DNA of 64,000 nucleotides from Bowmanella pacifica (GCF_014645355.1 NZ_BMLS01000002.1:744001-808000); one strand, 5' to 3'; numbered from the stretch's first letter, positions 29,571 to 38,916 are shown. Translations and numbers: made by a program. Notes: generated from the sequence alone by a model not told the origin.

Positions 29571-30527
29571 GTGATTACCCAATGCTTAATCTTCTTGGCC
29601 GGTTTGATCGTCCTAAGTTGGAGTGCCGACCGCTTTATTCAGGGCGCCTCGGCAATATCAGGCTATTTTGGCGTTCCTCCTCTATTTATCGGCTTAACCA
29701 TTGTCGCCATGGGCTCTTCCGCGCCGGAGATTATGGTGTCAATCAGTGCTGCGCTAGCGGGCAACCGGGATACAGCGGTCGGTAATGCCATTGGTTCCAA
29801 TATTGCCAATATAGGCTTAGTGTTAGGTGCAGTAGCCCTGCTAAAACCTTTGCAAGTTGCTTCGGGAACACTGCGCCGGGAAATGCCAATGGTTTTACTG
29901 GTCTCATTGCTTGCGGCTTATCTGATGTGGGATGGTCGCCTTGGCCATCGGGAAGGTTTGCTACTGCTGGTGTTATTCTTTTTAGTTATCGGCTTATTGG
30001 CCTGGCTTGCCTTGCGAAGTGAAAAAAGTGACCCACTAAGTAAAGAACTTAGGGCTGAATTACCGAACATACCGGTCACAAAAGCCTTGTTGTGGTTGCT
30101 AATGGGAATGCTGTTGCTTCCACTCAGTGCCCATATGATGGTAGATTCCGCCACACATATTGCCAGATACTTTGGCATCAGCGATTTGGTTATCGGTTTG
30201 ACTATTGTTGCCATAGGTACCAGCTTGCCGGAATTGGCAGCGAGTATCAGCGGAATACTCAAGAAAGAAGATGATTTGGCCCTGGGCAATATTCTGGGCT
30301 CCAATATTTTTAATATACTGGCCGTGTTATCCGTGCCAGGATTACTGGCCCCAGGTAACATAGATCCTCAGGCCATGCAGCGCGACATGCCAGTGATGCT
30401 GGTATTGACCCTGCTACTGATACTGTTTTGTTTCGCCATAAAGGAACGTCGGCGTATAGAACGCTGGCAAGGCGGATTACTACTGGCTTGTTACCTGGCG
30501 TACCAAACCAGTCTGTTTCAACCATAG
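29571..30527 (+). CDS. yrbG: Calcium/sodium antiporter, CaxA/YrbG family
   Basis: 318 residues with two homologous halves, each carrying the exchanger repeat: IGLTIVAMGSSAPEIMVSISAALAGN with AVGNAIGSNIANIGLVLG, and IGLTIVAIGTSLPELAASISGILKKE with ALGNILGSNIFNILAVL. About ten membrane helices. It exchanges Ca2+ for Na+ or H+ across the inner membrane. The start is GTG 29571. It opens the plus-strand operon toward kdsC, 19 bases away. Confidence 0.93.
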   Translation: MITQCLIFLAGLIVLSWSADRFIQGASAISGYFGVPPLFIGLTIVAMGSSAPEIMVSISAALAGNRDTAVGNAIGSNIANIGLVLGAVALLKPLQVASGTLRREMPMVLLVSLLAAYLMWDGRLGHREGLLLLVLFFLVIGLLAWLALRSEKSDPLSKELRAELPNIPVTKALLWLLMGMLLLPLSAHMMVDSATHIARYFGISDLVIGLTIVAIGTSLPELAASISGILKKEDDLALGNILGSNIFNILAVLSVPGLLAPGNIDPQAMQRDMPVMLVLTLLLILFCFAIKERRRIERWQGGLLLACYLAYQTSLFQP

Positions 30528-30546
30528 AACACGCAAAGTACATTTA

Positions 30547-31104
30547 ATGATGAGCTCAGTTTCGACCCTTTACGGCAACATAGACAGCCGCCTGTTTGAG
30601 CGCTGCAAAACAATACGTTTACTCGTGTGTGATGTTGACGGCATATTCTCTGACGGACGAATCTACCTGGGCAATGCTGGCGAGGAGCTAAAAGCTTTCC
30701 ACACCCGAGATGGTTATGGGGTAAAAGCCCTGATGAAGATTGGAGTGGAAGTGGCCGTAATTACCGGACGTAGATCGCGCATAGTAGAAGACAGAATGCG
30801 CGCCCTGGGCGTCAGGCACATTATTCAGGGAGAGGAAAACAAAGGCCATGCTTTGCAGAATTTAATGGCAACACTGGCATTAAACACTCAGCAAGTGGCT
30901 GCCATGGGTGACGATATGCCGGATTTGGGCATGTTTGAACTCTCGGCCCTCAGTATCTCAGTGCCTGATGGTCATCCTTTTATCCAGCAGCAAGCTGACT
31001 ATGTCACATACTGCGCTGGCGGCTTTGGTGCAGTGCGTGAAGTCTGCGACCTGCTACTGCAAGCGCACGACCAACTCAGTATTAGTCATGGCAGTAGCAC
31101 ATGA
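30547..31104 (+). CDS. kdsC: 3-deoxy-D-manno-octulosonate 8-phosphate phosphatase KdsC
   Basis: 185 residues of the C0-type HAD family: the nucleophile Asp29 and acid/base Asp31 in LLVCDVDGIFSDGRIYLG, then FHTRDGYGVKALMKIGVEVAVITGRRS and AMGDDMPDLGMF. It removes phosphate from KDO-8-P in LPS core synthesis. The gene overlaps lptC by 4 bases. The usual upstream partner kdsD (SIS-CBS arabinose-5-phosphate isomerase) is missing here. Confidence 0.96.
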   Translation: MMSSVSTLYGNIDSRLFERCKTIRLLVCDVDGIFSDGRIYLGNAGEELKAFHTRDGYGVKALMKIGVEVAVITGRRSRIVEDRMRALGVRHIIQGEENKGHALQNLMATLALNTQQVAAMGDDMPDLGMFELSALSISVPDGHPFIQQQADYVTYCAGGFGAVREVCDLLLQAHDQLSISHGSST

Positions 31105-31664
31105 GTCGCCTGACCCTCAGCATACTCCTGCTGTTTCTGTTGATTCTGGCCACCAACTACAACTGGTGGCAGGACAGCGAGCAGCCCCAAGTAAATAAGC
31201 AAAGGGAAGATGTATGGCAGCCTAACTACCAGGCGCGTAATATGCAGACCAACCTGTTCAACGAGGAAGGTGTGCTAACTCATAGCATTCACGCCGCCGT
31301 GATGGAACATTATGAAGCCTTGGGCTTTACCCTGTTCCAGCAACCCCAATACAGCGTATTTGTGCAGGCAGATGAACCCCCCTGGGAAATTACCGCTCAG
31401 GAAGGCACCTTGTATGAAGACAACCGCATTCAACTGGAAACCAATGTTGAGATCCGCAGTCTCAGTGAAGACGGTGTATGGCAAACCATCAATACCAGCT
31501 TTATTGAAATCGATCTGAACAACAAAACCATGCATTCAGACCAACCCGTTACCATCTTAGGGGTTAATTACACCATTCGCGGCAATGGTTTTAGTGCTGA
31601 TATGAATAGCAAACAATTTGAATTACTGGATCATGTAGAGACCATCTATGGCAAAGACAACTAA
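31101..31664 (+). CDS. lptC: LPS export protein LptC
   Basis: 187 residues: one N-terminal membrane helix (about 4-19) and a periplasmic beta-jellyroll (QARNMQTNLFNEEGVLTHSIHA). LptC joins LptBFG to the LptA bridge and takes LPS from the transporter. It overlaps kdsC by 4 and lptA by 17 bases. Confidence 0.94.
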   Translation: MSRLTLSILLLFLLILATNYNWWQDSEQPQVNKQREDVWQPNYQARNMQTNLFNEEGVLTHSIHAAVMEHYEALGFTLFQQPQYSVFVQADEPPWEITAQEGTLYEDNRIQLETNVEIRSLSEDGVWQTINTSFIEIDLNNKTMHSDQPVTILGVNYTIRGNGFSADMNSKQFELLDHVETIYGKDN

Positions 31665-32166
31665 ATTCAACCTGCTGCTGGCCGCCCTGCTGCTGAGCGC
31701 ATCAGCTAATGCCATCAATCAGGACTTTAATGAACCCATCCGGGTAGCCTCTAAGTTCCAGTCTGGTGACGGTATCAATAAAGTGTCCATCTTTCGTGAA
31801 GATGTAAAAATTACCCAAGGCTCGCTGAGCATAGAAGCCAGTGAAGTTGAAGTGAACGCCGAACAGGGTAAAGGCAGGGAAATATTTATCGCCCGGGGTA
31901 ACCCCGCTGAATATCAGCAAACCATGGCAGATGGCAGTCGCATTCGCGCCCTGGCTAATCATATTGAATATCAAGTAGAAAAGCGTACCCTGACCCTAAG
32001 CGGAAATGCTGAGCTACATCAAAATAGCAGCAGCGTCAGCGGTGATAAGATTGAATTCAATATGGAAAAAGAACAGTTAGTCGCACAGGGCTCGGATGAC
32101 GGCGATGGCCGTGTTGAAACCATTTTCCAGCCCGAGCCGAAAAAGAAACCTGTGCAGGAGAAGTAG
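31648..32166 (+). CDS. lptA: LPS transport periplasmic protein LptA
   Basis: 172 residues: signal peptide to about 22 (ANA), then the OstA-type beta-jellyroll with [38 protein letters not shown] and [18 protein letters not shown]. LptA forms the bridge for LPS across the periplasm. It ends 4 bases before lptB. Confidence 0.95.
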   Translation: MAKTTKFNLLLAALLLSASANAINQDFNEPIRVASKFQSGDGINKVSIFREDVKITQGSLSIEASEVEVNAEQGKGREIFIARGNPAEYQQTMADGSRIRALANHIEYQVEKRTLTLSGNAELHQNSSSVSGDKIEFNMEKEQLVAQGSDDGDGRVETIFQPEPKKKPVQEK

Positions 32167-32170
32167 TCCC

Positions 32171-32896
32171 ATGCCAACCTTGAAGGCCTCGCACCTGGCC
32201 AAAAGTTATAAAAACCGTCAGGTCGTGCGCGACGTGAGCCTACAGGTCAGTGCCGGGCAAATCGTTGGTCTGCTTGGTCCTAATGGCGCAGGCAAAACCA
32301 CCTCTTTTTATATGATTGTTGGACTGGTCCCTATGGATAAAGGCCAGATCTTTATTGACAATGAAGAGCTTAGTCACGAACCAATGCATGTCCGTGCCCG
32401 TCGGGGAATTGGCTACTTACCACAGGAATCGTCTATTTTTCGTAAGCTGACGGTTTATCAAAACCTGATGGCCATACTGGAAACGCGCAAAGAGTTAAAC
32501 CAGGAACAACGCGAGCTGGAAGCTGACGCGCTGCTGGATGAATTTAACATCAATCATATCCGTCATAGTACCGGCATGAGCTTGTCTGGGGGAGAGCGAC
32601 GCCGCGTGGAAATCGCCAGGGCCTTATCTGCCAATCCGCGCTTTATCTTGTTAGATGAACCCTTTGCGGGCGTTGATCCTATCTCGGTCAGTGACATCAA
32701 GAAGATTATTCATCACCTAAAAGACAGAGGAATCGGGGTACTGATCACTGACCATAATGTCAGAGAGACCCTGGATGTTTGTGAAAAAGCCTATATCGTC
32801 AGTCACGGAGAGCTGATTGCAGAAGGAAGTGCAGAGCAGGTACTGAATGACAAGCAGGTTAGAGATGTATACCTGGGAGAGCAATTCAAGCTATAG
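32171..32896 (+). CDS. lptB: LPS export ABC transporter ATP-binding protein LptB
   Basis: 241 residues from ATG 32171 ([11 protein letters not shown]); a longer frame begins inside lptA and is rejected. Walker [11 protein letters not shown]-loop LPQESSIF, signature [15 protein letters not shown], Walker [14 protein letters not shown] and switch His in [11 protein letters not shown]. It powers LPS extraction by LptBFGC. Confidence 0.97.
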   Translation: MPTLKASHLAKSYKNRQVVRDVSLQVSAGQIVGLLGPNGAGKTTSFYMIVGLVPMDKGQIFIDNEELSHEPMHVRARRGIGYLPQESSIFRKLTVYQNLMAILETRKELNQEQRELEADALLDEFNINHIRHSTGMSLSGGERRRVEIARALSANPRFILLDEPFAGVDPISVSDIKKIIHHLKDRGIGVLITDHNVRETLDVCEKAYIVSHGELIAEGSAEQVLNDKQVRDVYLGEQFKL

Positions 32897-32985
32897 TTAA
32901 GTCGTACGTCGCAGTACACCTTGACCTTTGCTTTAAACGCCCATATCAATACCTTGAAAGGCCATTGGAAGATAATAAGAAGTAG

Positions 32986-34461
32986 ATGAAGCCCGCATTA
33001 CAACTAAAATTCAGCCAGCAGCTCACCATGACGCCGCAACTGCAACAGGCCATTCGCCTGCTTCAGCTGTCTACGCTGGATCTACAACAGGAAATCCAGG
33101 AAGCGCTGGACTCTAACCCCTTGTTGGAAGCGGATGACGGTCAGGACTTTGCTGCCGGCGACGTTCAGGATTTAAATAGCCAGGACAATGAAACGCCGTC
33201 CAGCAATGATCATAGCGAAAATCTGGAAGCCGGCGATGCATTAGAAAAACAGGAGCTCCCTGATGAGTTGCCTGTTGATACCACCTGGGATGAGTACTAC
33301 AGCGCATCCTCAGCCCCCGCGTCATCTTCCGCAGGGAGTGATGACGACTCGGTTTATCAGGGCGAAACCTCAGATAATATTCAGGATCACCTGCTATGGC
33401 AGATGCGTCTTACCCCCTTTAGTGAAACCGATGCTGCTATCGCCATTGCCATCATTGATAGTATTGATGAGTCCGGCTACCTGACGGTCAGCACCGAAGA
33501 TATTCTGCAAAGCCTGGATATTGAAGACGAAGAAGTAGAGCTGGACGAAGTGGAATGCGTACTCAAGCGCATTCAGATGTTCGACCCGGTCGGTGTAGGT
33601 TCACGCTCAGTGCAGGAATGCCTGTTGGTACAATTGCGCCAGTTTGCTGCCGATACACCTTGGCTGGAAGAAGCCAAAGCACTGATTGTGGAATACAGTG
33701 ACTTGTTAGCCGCCAAAGATTATCGCACCCTGATGCGCAAGGCGCGCCTGAAAGAAGAAGAGCTGCGCGAAGCATTGCGCCTACTGCAAACGCTCAATCC
33801 CCGACCAGGTAGCGCTATCGTTACCAGTGAACCTGAGTATGTTATTCCCGATGTCTCAGTGGCGAAAAAAAATGGCCGCTGGATGGTTGAACTAAATCCA
33901 GACAGCTTGCCTAAGCTAAGTATTAATCAGCAATATGCGGCCATGAGTCGCAATGCCAGAAATTCCAGTGACAGCCAGTTTATTCGCTCCCATATGCAAG
34001 AAGCAAAATGGTTTATTAAGAGCCTGGAAAGTCGCAATGAGACCTTACTTAAAGTTGCCAACTGTATCGTTCAGCAGCAGCAAGGCTTCTTTGAGTATGG
34101 ACCAGAGGCCATGAAGCCAATGGTGCTGAATGATGTGGCAGAGATGGTAGACATGCATGAATCCACCATCTCCAGGGTGACCACACAAAAATATATGCAT
34201 ACCCCGCGTGGTATCTACGAGCTGAAGTATTTCTTCTCCAGCCACGTGGCGACAGAAAGCGGTGGAGAATGTTCATCTACCGCTATTCGAGCTCTGATTA
34301 AGAAACTGGTGGCAGCAGAAAAACCTGCCAAGCCACTTAGTGATAGCAAAATTGCGCAGTTGTTAGCCGACCAAGGCATTATGGTTGCCCGGCGAACAAT
34401 CGCCAAGTACCGGGAATCGTTATCGATTCCCCCATCTAACCAACGCAAGAGTCTGCTGTAA
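32986..34461 (+). CDS. rpoN: RNA polymerase sigma-54 factor
   Basis: 491 residues: glutamine-rich region I ([33 protein letters not shown]), acidic region II (about 50-125), core-binding and -12-binding parts of region III, and the RpoN box near the end ([17 protein letters not shown]). It needs AAA+ activators and reads -24/-12 promoters for nitrogen use, motility and other functions. The position after lptB and before hpf is standard. Confidence 0.98.
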   Translation: MKPALQLKFSQQLTMTPQLQQAIRLLQLSTLDLQQEIQEALDSNPLLEADDGQDFAAGDVQDLNSQDNETPSSNDHSENLEAGDALEKQELPDELPVDTTWDEYYSASSAPASSSAGSDDDSVYQGETSDNIQDHLLWQMRLTPFSETDAAIAIAIIDSIDESGYLTVSTEDILQSLDIEDEEVELDEVECVLKRIQMFDPVGVGSRSVQECLLVQLRQFAADTPWLEEAKALIVEYSDLLAAKDYRTLMRKARLKEEELREALRLLQTLNPRPGSAIVTSEPEYVIPDVSVAKKNGRWMVELNPDSLPKLSINQQYAAMSRNARNSSDSQFIRSHMQEAKWFIKSLESRNETLLKVANCIVQQQQGFFEYGPEAMKPMVLNDVAEMVDMHESTISRVTTQKYMHTPRGIYELKYFFSSHVATESGGECSSTAIRALIKKLVAAEKPAKPLSDSKIAQLLADQGIMVARRTIAKYRESLSIPPSNQRKSLL

Positions 34462-34488
34462 GACTCGCCAACAAAAGGAAGAGGCACT

Positions 34489-34776
34489 ATGCAAATCAAC
34501 CTTACTGGTCATCACGTTGAAATCACCGATTCTCTTCGCACCTACGTTGATAGTAAATTCACCAAGTTGGAGAGACACTTCGATCACATTAACAATGTTC
34601 ATGTCATTCTGAATGTCGAAAAGCTGAATCAAAAAGCGGAGGCTACATTACATTTGAACGGTACCGAAGTTTTTGCCACTTCCGAGCATACCGATATGTA
34701 TGCCGCCATTGATAGCCTTATCGATAAGCTTGATCGCCAAGTGCTCAAGCATAAGGAAAAGATGAAACGCCACTAG
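34489..34776 (+). CDS. hpf: Ribosome hibernation promoting factor (short form)
   Basis: 95 residues of the S30AE family: MQINLTGHHVEITDSLRTYVDSKFTKLERHF and the C-terminal LDRQVLKHKEKMKRH. The short form binds 30S subunits and helps form 100S dimers in stationary phase. AAAGGAAGAGG precedes ATG 34489. Confidence 0.96.
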   Translation: MQINLTGHHVEITDSLRTYVDSKFTKLERHFDHINNVHVILNVEKLNQKAEATLHLNGTEVFATSEHTDMYAAIDSLIDKLDRQVLKHKEKMKRH

Positions 34777-34786
34777 GCTCATTGCC

Positions 34787-34815
34787 GCCATAAACAGGCT
34801 CTGCCTGTTTATGGC
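34787..34815 (+). other. Strong intercistronic hairpin between hpf and ptsN
   Basis: GCCATAAACAGGC (34787-34799) and GCCTGTTTATGGC (34803-34815) form a perfect 13-bp stem with a 3-base loop, 22 bases before ptsN. No T-tract follows, so it is not a standard terminator; RNA processing or partial attenuation are possible. Confidence 0.8.
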
Positions 34816-34836
34816 CACATAGACAAAAAATTCAAA

Positions 34837-35280
34837 ATGGAAATCAAAGACATCCTCACTCCTGACTGCACAGTGTGTGCAGTACAAGGCACCAGCAAAA
34901 AGCGCATCCTGGAATCCATCAGTGAAATCGCTGCCCAGCATCTATCAGATATTGATCAGGACGCGATTCTTACTAGTTTGCTCAATCGGGAAAAAATGGG
35001 CAGTACAGGCATAGGCTGCGGTATTGCCATCCCTCATGGGCGTCTGGCAGGCCTGAATAACGTCACCGCTATCTTGGTCACCAGTCAACCCAGCGTGGCG
35101 TTTGAAGCCATAGATAACCAACCAGTGGATATCTTTTTCGCCATTTTGGTTCCAGAAGACCAAGCCCAGGGGCATCTGCAAACCCTGGCAACCATTGCAG
35201 CCAAATTAAATGACAAGGAAACGGTAAAAAAACTCCGTCATGCTCAATCAGATCAGGAATTATTTAAGGCTATAGTGTGA
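34837..35280 (+). CDS. ptsN: Nitrogen-PTS EIIA component PtsN
   Basis: 147 residues with the PTS EIIA type-2 fold and active-site His67 in GIGCGIAIPHGRL. It takes phosphate from Npr and regulates potassium transport and other targets rather than carrying sugar. It overlaps rapZ by 4 bases (GTGA). Confidence 0.96.
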   Translation: MEIKDILTPDCTVCAVQGTSKKRILESISEIAAQHLSDIDQDAILTSLLNREKMGSTGIGCGIAIPHGRLAGLNNVTAILVTSQPSVAFEAIDNQPVDIFFAILVPEDQAQGHLQTLATIAAKLNDKETVKKLRHAQSDQELFKAIV

Positions 35281-36125
35281 AACTCATTATCATCAGCGGC
35301 CGTTCAGGCTCCGGCAAATCTATTGTATTGAGAGCCCTGGAAGACCTCGGATATTATTGTGTGGACAATATTCCGGTCAATTTGTTACCAACCTTGACCC
35401 ATACCGTCGTTGATGAATACGAACTGGTTGCGGTCAGTATCGATGTGCGCAATCTGCCCAAGGATCCGGAGGAACTAGTCGAGATCCTAGACTACCTGCC
35501 CTCCACCTGGGAGCTGACCATTCTATACCTGGATGCCAGCGATGATGTATTGATCAAGCGTTTTAGTGAAACCCGCCGTCTGCACCCCCTGTCCAAGCAC
35601 AGCAAGTCACTGACCGACGCTATTCAATCAGAATCTGTGCTACTGGGGCCTATTATCGAGCGGGCAGATTTGTATATCGACACAGGTGAGTTATCTGTTC
35701 ATCAACTGGCGGAATTAGTCCGTGAACGTATTCTGGGTAAGAAAAGTTCACGCTTGGTTTTGATTTTTGAATCTTTCGGTTTCAAACACGGTATTCCCAA
35801 AGATGCCGACTATGTGTTTGATGCCCGCTTTTTACCTAACCCCCATTGGGAGCCGGAACTGAAAAACCTGACCGGTCTGGATCCACAAGTGGAGGCCTTT
35901 CTTGGCTCTCAAGCTATAGTGACCAAGTTTATCTGGCAAATTCAAAATCTGATTTCTACTTGGCTTCCCCATTTGGAGCGCAATAACCGCAGTTATGTCA
36001 CTATTGCCATAGGGTGCACCGGTGGTCAGCACCGTTCCGTCTTCGTCGCAGAGAGCCTGGCAAAAACCTTCAGAGCGGTGCATCCCGACGTACAAATCAG
36101 ACACAGAGAGTTATCACGCAAATGA
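35277..36125 (+). CDS. rapZ: RNase adapter protein RapZ
   Basis: 282 residues: Walker A ISGRSGSGKSIVLRALED at the N-terminus and a conserved C-terminal domain (GCTGGQHRSVFVAESLA, HRELSRK). RapZ binds glucosamine-6-phosphate and directs small RNAs such as GlmZ to RNase E in enterobacteria; whether GlmZ exists here is unknown. Start GTG 35277, coupled to ptsN; its stop overlaps npr. Confidence 0.96.
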   Translation: MKLIIISGRSGSGKSIVLRALEDLGYYCVDNIPVNLLPTLTHTVVDEYELVAVSIDVRNLPKDPEELVEILDYLPSTWELTILYLDASDDVLIKRFSETRRLHPLSKHSKSLTDAIQSESVLLGPIIERADLYIDTGELSVHQLAELVRERILGKKSSRLVLIFESFGFKHGIPKDADYVFDARFLPNPHWEPELKNLTGLDPQVEAFLGSQAIVTKFIWQIQNLISTWLPHLERNNRSYVTIAIGCTGGQHRSVFVAESLAKTFRAVHPDVQIRHRELSRK

Positions 36126-36394
36126 AGTTGGAAAAGACCCTGCTCATTCAAAACAAGCTGGGCTTACATGCCAGGGCTGCCACGCAATTGGCCAAGCTGG
36201 CAATTCAGTTCGATGCACAAGTAACCTTAGTGCAAGGTGATAAGTCGGCCTCTGCCACCAGCGTGCTGGGCCTGATGATGCTGGAAAGCAGCATGGGCAA
36301 GGAAGTGCTGGTGATCAGCGAAGGGCAGGACGCCCAGGCAGCCCTGTCTGCAGTAGAACAACTAATCCAGCAGAAATTCAACGAAGCGGAATAA
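36122..36394 (+). CDS. npr: Nitrogen-PTS phosphocarrier Npr (HPr-like)
   Basis: 90 residues. ATG 36122 overlaps the rapZ stop (ATGA) and begins the true protein; the longer frame lies inside rapZ. Active-site His16 sits in NKLGLHARAATQLAKLA. It relays phosphate from EI-Ntr to PtsN. Last gene of the rpoN operon. Confidence 0.94.
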   Translation: MKLEKTLLIQNKLGLHARAATQLAKLAIQFDAQVTLVQGDKSASATSVLGLMMLESSMGKEVLVISEGQDAQAALSAVEQLIQQKFNEAE

Positions 36395-36405
36395 TGCCGC
36401 TTCGT
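36381..36405. terminator. Hairpin shared by convergent npr and rluF ends
   Basis: ACGAAGCGG (36381-36389) and CCGCTTCGT (36397-36405) form a perfect 9-bp stem covering the npr stop and touching the rluF stop. U-tracts are weak, so efficiency is uncertain. Confidence 0.55.
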
Positions 36406-37142
36406 CAGGCTATTTTCTTTGAATGGGCAATGGCTTGGTTTATTTCTGCCATTTCACTGTCTGACAAATTACGCCATTGGCCGGGCCGCAGTCCGGTTAA
36501 CTCCACATTCATAATACGAACCCGTTTTAAGCTCACCACCTCATAGCCAAGAAACTCACACATGCGACGGATCTGTCGGTTTAATCCCTGCGTTAGGATA
36601 ATACGAAAAGAAAAACGTCCGGTCGCTTTAAGCTTACAGGGCTTGGTTACTGTGCCTAGAATCGGCACGCCCTGACTCATCTGACGGATAAATCGTTCGC
36701 TGACAGGCTGATTGACCGTGACCACGTACTCTTTCTCGTGTTCATTGCCTGCCCGCAAGATCTTATTAACGATATCACCATCAGTGGTCAGAAAAATCAG
36801 TCCTTCAGAATCTTTATCCAAACGACCAATGGGGAAAATACGTTCAGGGTGACGAATGGCATCAACTATATTGCCGCGCACGCTGCGCTCTGTGGTGCAG
36901 GTAATTCCAACCGGTTTGTTGTAGGCGATGTAAACACGATCAGACTTATCGCTGGCGCTGGCACCAACGACCTTACCATCCACAGCCACCTGGTCACCAG
37001 GCATAACTTTGGTGCCTAGTTGCGGAGTCTGGCCGTTGATAGTTACCCTACCCTGTTCGATTAACTTATCCGCCTCACGACGCGAACAATAACCGGAATC
37101 GCTGATAAATTTATTAAGCCTGATGGCGCCGTTTTCACTCAT
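36405..37142 (-). CDS. rluF: 23S rRNA pseudouridine synthase RluF (RsuA/RluF family)
   Basis: 245 residues from ATG 37142, chosen because GGAGG lies just upstream; the frame runs 16 codons further without support. An N-terminal S4 domain (IRLNKFISDSGYCSRREADKLI) precedes the catalytic domain with Asp109 in FPIGRLDKDSEGLIFLT and the family end GLNRQIRRMCEFLGYEV, RVRIMNVEL. RluF modifies U2604 of 23S rRNA and also tRNA-Tyr in E. coli. It lacks the basic C-terminal extension of the E. coli protein (290 residues). Confidence 0.92.
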   Translation of the reverse strand: MSENGAIRLNKFISDSGYCSRREADKLIEQGRVTINGQTPQLGTKVMPGDQVAVDGKVVGASASDKSDRVYIAYNKPVGITCTTERSVRGNIVDAIRHPERIFPIGRLDKDSEGLIFLTTDGDIVNKILRAGNEHEKEYVVTVNQPVSERFIRQMSQGVPILGTVTKPCKLKATGRFSFRIILTQGLNRQIRRMCEFLGYEVVSLKRVRIMNVELTGLRPGQWRNLSDSEMAEINQAIAHSKKIA

Positions 37143-37227
37143 ATATCCTCCAGCGCCAGTGCGCGAGGGGATTTTAGTACAAGCTGTCACTCAAATCACT
37201 GAAAAACCCAGCCAAGGCATATTGGCC

Positions 37228-37563
37228 TAGAGCGTGTTGACTTTTTAAGTATAGATGTTGTTCAAATCCAGTCCCTTCTGGTCACGACGCCGGGCTGCAG
37301 GCCTAGTGGGCCTAAGTCAAAGCCCGGCAACACAGAGCAGGAGGGGCTGGGTTGAACCCTCAGGGCAGCGCTTGTGGGCCCTTTCTACGGCGTTTTACGA
37401 AATACCTCCTTGTATTTCGCCGAAGGCCAGCAAAGCTGTTCAAGTCCGTTCCATACGAACTTGTCACTCACTCATGTAGAATAACTACACCACGTTCGCT
37501 CTGCCTTGTATAAAGGGCCCACAAACTGCTGCAAAATCATACCCAAAAGGTCAACACGCTCTA
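37228..37563. mobile_element. MITE-like element, 336 bp, with TA-flanked terminal inverted repeats
   Basis: The ends are perfect inverted repeats: TAGAGCGTGTTGA (37228-37240) and TCAACACGCTCTA (37551-37563), continuing imperfectly (CTTTT / AAAAGG). TA stands at both outer edges, the target duplication expected of IS630/Tc1-mariner transposition. Inside are a further inverted repeat, TTGTGGGCCCTTT (37372-37384) with AAAGGGCCCACAA (37512-37524), and a small one, CGAAATAC/GTATTTCG (37398-37419). It encodes no protein of its own, so it would need a transposase in trans. Its right end supplies the last base of the neighbouring cupin stop codon. Confidence 0.85.
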
Positions 37564-37875
37564 AACACTTCCGTGCTTTTCTATCACCAGAATCCTTGCT
37601 TCACCAACAGGATGAGCACAGTGCTCTGTCCCCGTTGAGGCAAAGAATATATCGCCACAAGATAACAGAGTGGATGTCTCTCCATTGGCATCGCGGTACT
37701 TCATTTCCACCTGCCCATCCAACACCACAAAGACTTCTTCGCCGTCGTTAACATGCCAGTGATAAGCTTTATCAGTCCAATGCAAACGCGTGCTGATGCC
37801 TTGCATGCAAGCAATATCTAATGCCCCCCAAGGACGAGAGGCGGTAAAGTCTTTACTACGAATAATAGTGGTCAT
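37561..37875 (-). CDS. Small single-domain cupin protein
   Basis: 104 residues. The cupin motifs are AYHWHVNDGEEVFVVLDGQVEM (with His and Glu metal ligands) and GDIFFASTGTEHCAHP. Likely a cytoplasmic metal-dependent or sugar-binding cupin; substrate unknown. Its stop codon TAG (37563-37561) is made by TA of the insertion site plus the terminal G of the MITE-like element; the family tail (VIEKHGSV) looks complete, so the protein is probably not truncated. The next gene downstream of its start on the other side, the phosphoesterase, ends 7 bases upstream of its start. Confidence 0.85.
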   Translation of the reverse strand: MTTIIRSKDFTASRPWGALDIACMQGISTRLHWTDKAYHWHVNDGEEVFVVLDGQVEMKYRDANGETSTLLSCGDIFFASTGTEHCAHPVGEARILVIEKHGSV

Positions 37876-37882
37876 ATTTGAA

Positions 37883-38854
37883 TTAACACTTAGAGGGCAC
37901 CGCGTCCCCGGTTAGCGCCTTGATGCTGAATGGTTCGGTCTCACTGTCACGGACATCAACCCGTAACGCGTCTATCAGGTTATAGTCGCCAGCACCGTTT
38001 AAGCGCCAGAGATTCGGGGCCTTTGTTCCACCGTAGCCTTTGTCCAGACAAAATGGTTCGGTATCACCGTGAATAAACAACATAGGCTTACCAAATTCAG
38101 TGGCGGCTTCCCGCAACTGCTGACGATAAACCTGATAGGGATCGCAATCTCTAGTTTGACTGCGAGTACATGCCGGCTTTCCTTCACCGACTGTGATATC
38201 TGCATGAGCCGCCACCACCAGGTGCGAAGCGCCATGTTCGCTGGCAAAGGTCAACGCATCCTGCAACCAGGAATAATTGGCGCTATCCCGCGCCTCAACC
38301 TGCTCAAGGGCATAATCGGGTGCATCCAGATAGACTTGCTGCCGACCATTTACGGTACCCAGAATATGTAAAGTGACAAACAGGCTGTTGTCCACCAGCC
38401 AACGGGCATTCTCAGGGAAACCTTCCTGTCTGGCTAACTGCCATTCGGGTTTTCCTGCAGGCCCGGGGCTATAAAACAGCTCCCGCAACCAGCTAAGTGC
38501 CTTATACTCACTGACGGGTTTGGAGTTGCTGGGTCTGTCGCAATCTGTCCAGTCGTTATCGCCCGGTGTCAGAAACACCCGCTCAGGCATCAGACTATAC
38601 AAATCATCACGCAGCATCTTAAGTCCGTCGCGGCTACATATGGCTTTGCTGCCTTGCATATCACCACCATGGATAACAAAGTCTGCATTGGAATTGAGAA
38701 TCGCAGGTCTGATGATGTTCTTATACACATATTCTTGCGTGTCGGTATAAGGCAAGTCCTGTAACAAAATAAAAGTGGGAGATGCCATAGCGGGACTACA
38801 GACGAGACACGCGGCCAGAATCAATTTGTGCAAAAGACGACTCCTAAAATGCAT
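37883..38854 (-). CDS. Exported calcineurin-like metallophosphoesterase
   Basis: 323 residues from ATG 38854 (an in-frame start at 38902 adds 16 residues). The signal peptide ends near PAMA. Metal-binding motifs of the calcineurin fold are seen: DFVIHGGDMQGSK (GGD in place of GD), FLTPGDNDWTDC (GDND), LVVAAHADI (H) and MLFIHGDTEPF (GD-type end). Six cysteines after the signal (CSRDG, TDCDR, ACTRSQTRDCD, FCLDKG, C-terminal) fit disulfides in the periplasm. Substrate unknown. It forms a probable two-gene unit with the cupin. Confidence 0.85.
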   Translation of the reverse strand: MHFRSRLLHKLILAACLVCSPAMASPTFILLQDLPYTDTQEYVYKNIIRPAILNSNADFVIHGGDMQGSKAICSRDGLKMLRDDLYSLMPERVFLTPGDNDWTDCDRPSNSKPVSEYKALSWLRELFYSPGPAGKPEWQLARQEGFPENARWLVDNSLFVTLHILGTVNGRQQVYLDAPDYALEQVEARDSANYSWLQDALTFASEHGASHLVVAAHADITVGEGKPACTRSQTRDCDPYQVYRQQLREAATEFGKPMLFIHGDTEPFCLDKGYGGTKAPNLWRLNGAGDYNLIDALRVDVRDSETEPFSIKALTGDAVPSKC

Positions 38855-38916
38855 ATGAACTCGTATTTTCGCCGATGTTTTTGACAAAAGTAAGAAGATC
38901 AAAGCGACTTTATCAT

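Noticed and set aside
37255-37479. Open frame inside the MITE-like element
   Set aside because: It spans the repeat's internal structure and has no transposase motif.
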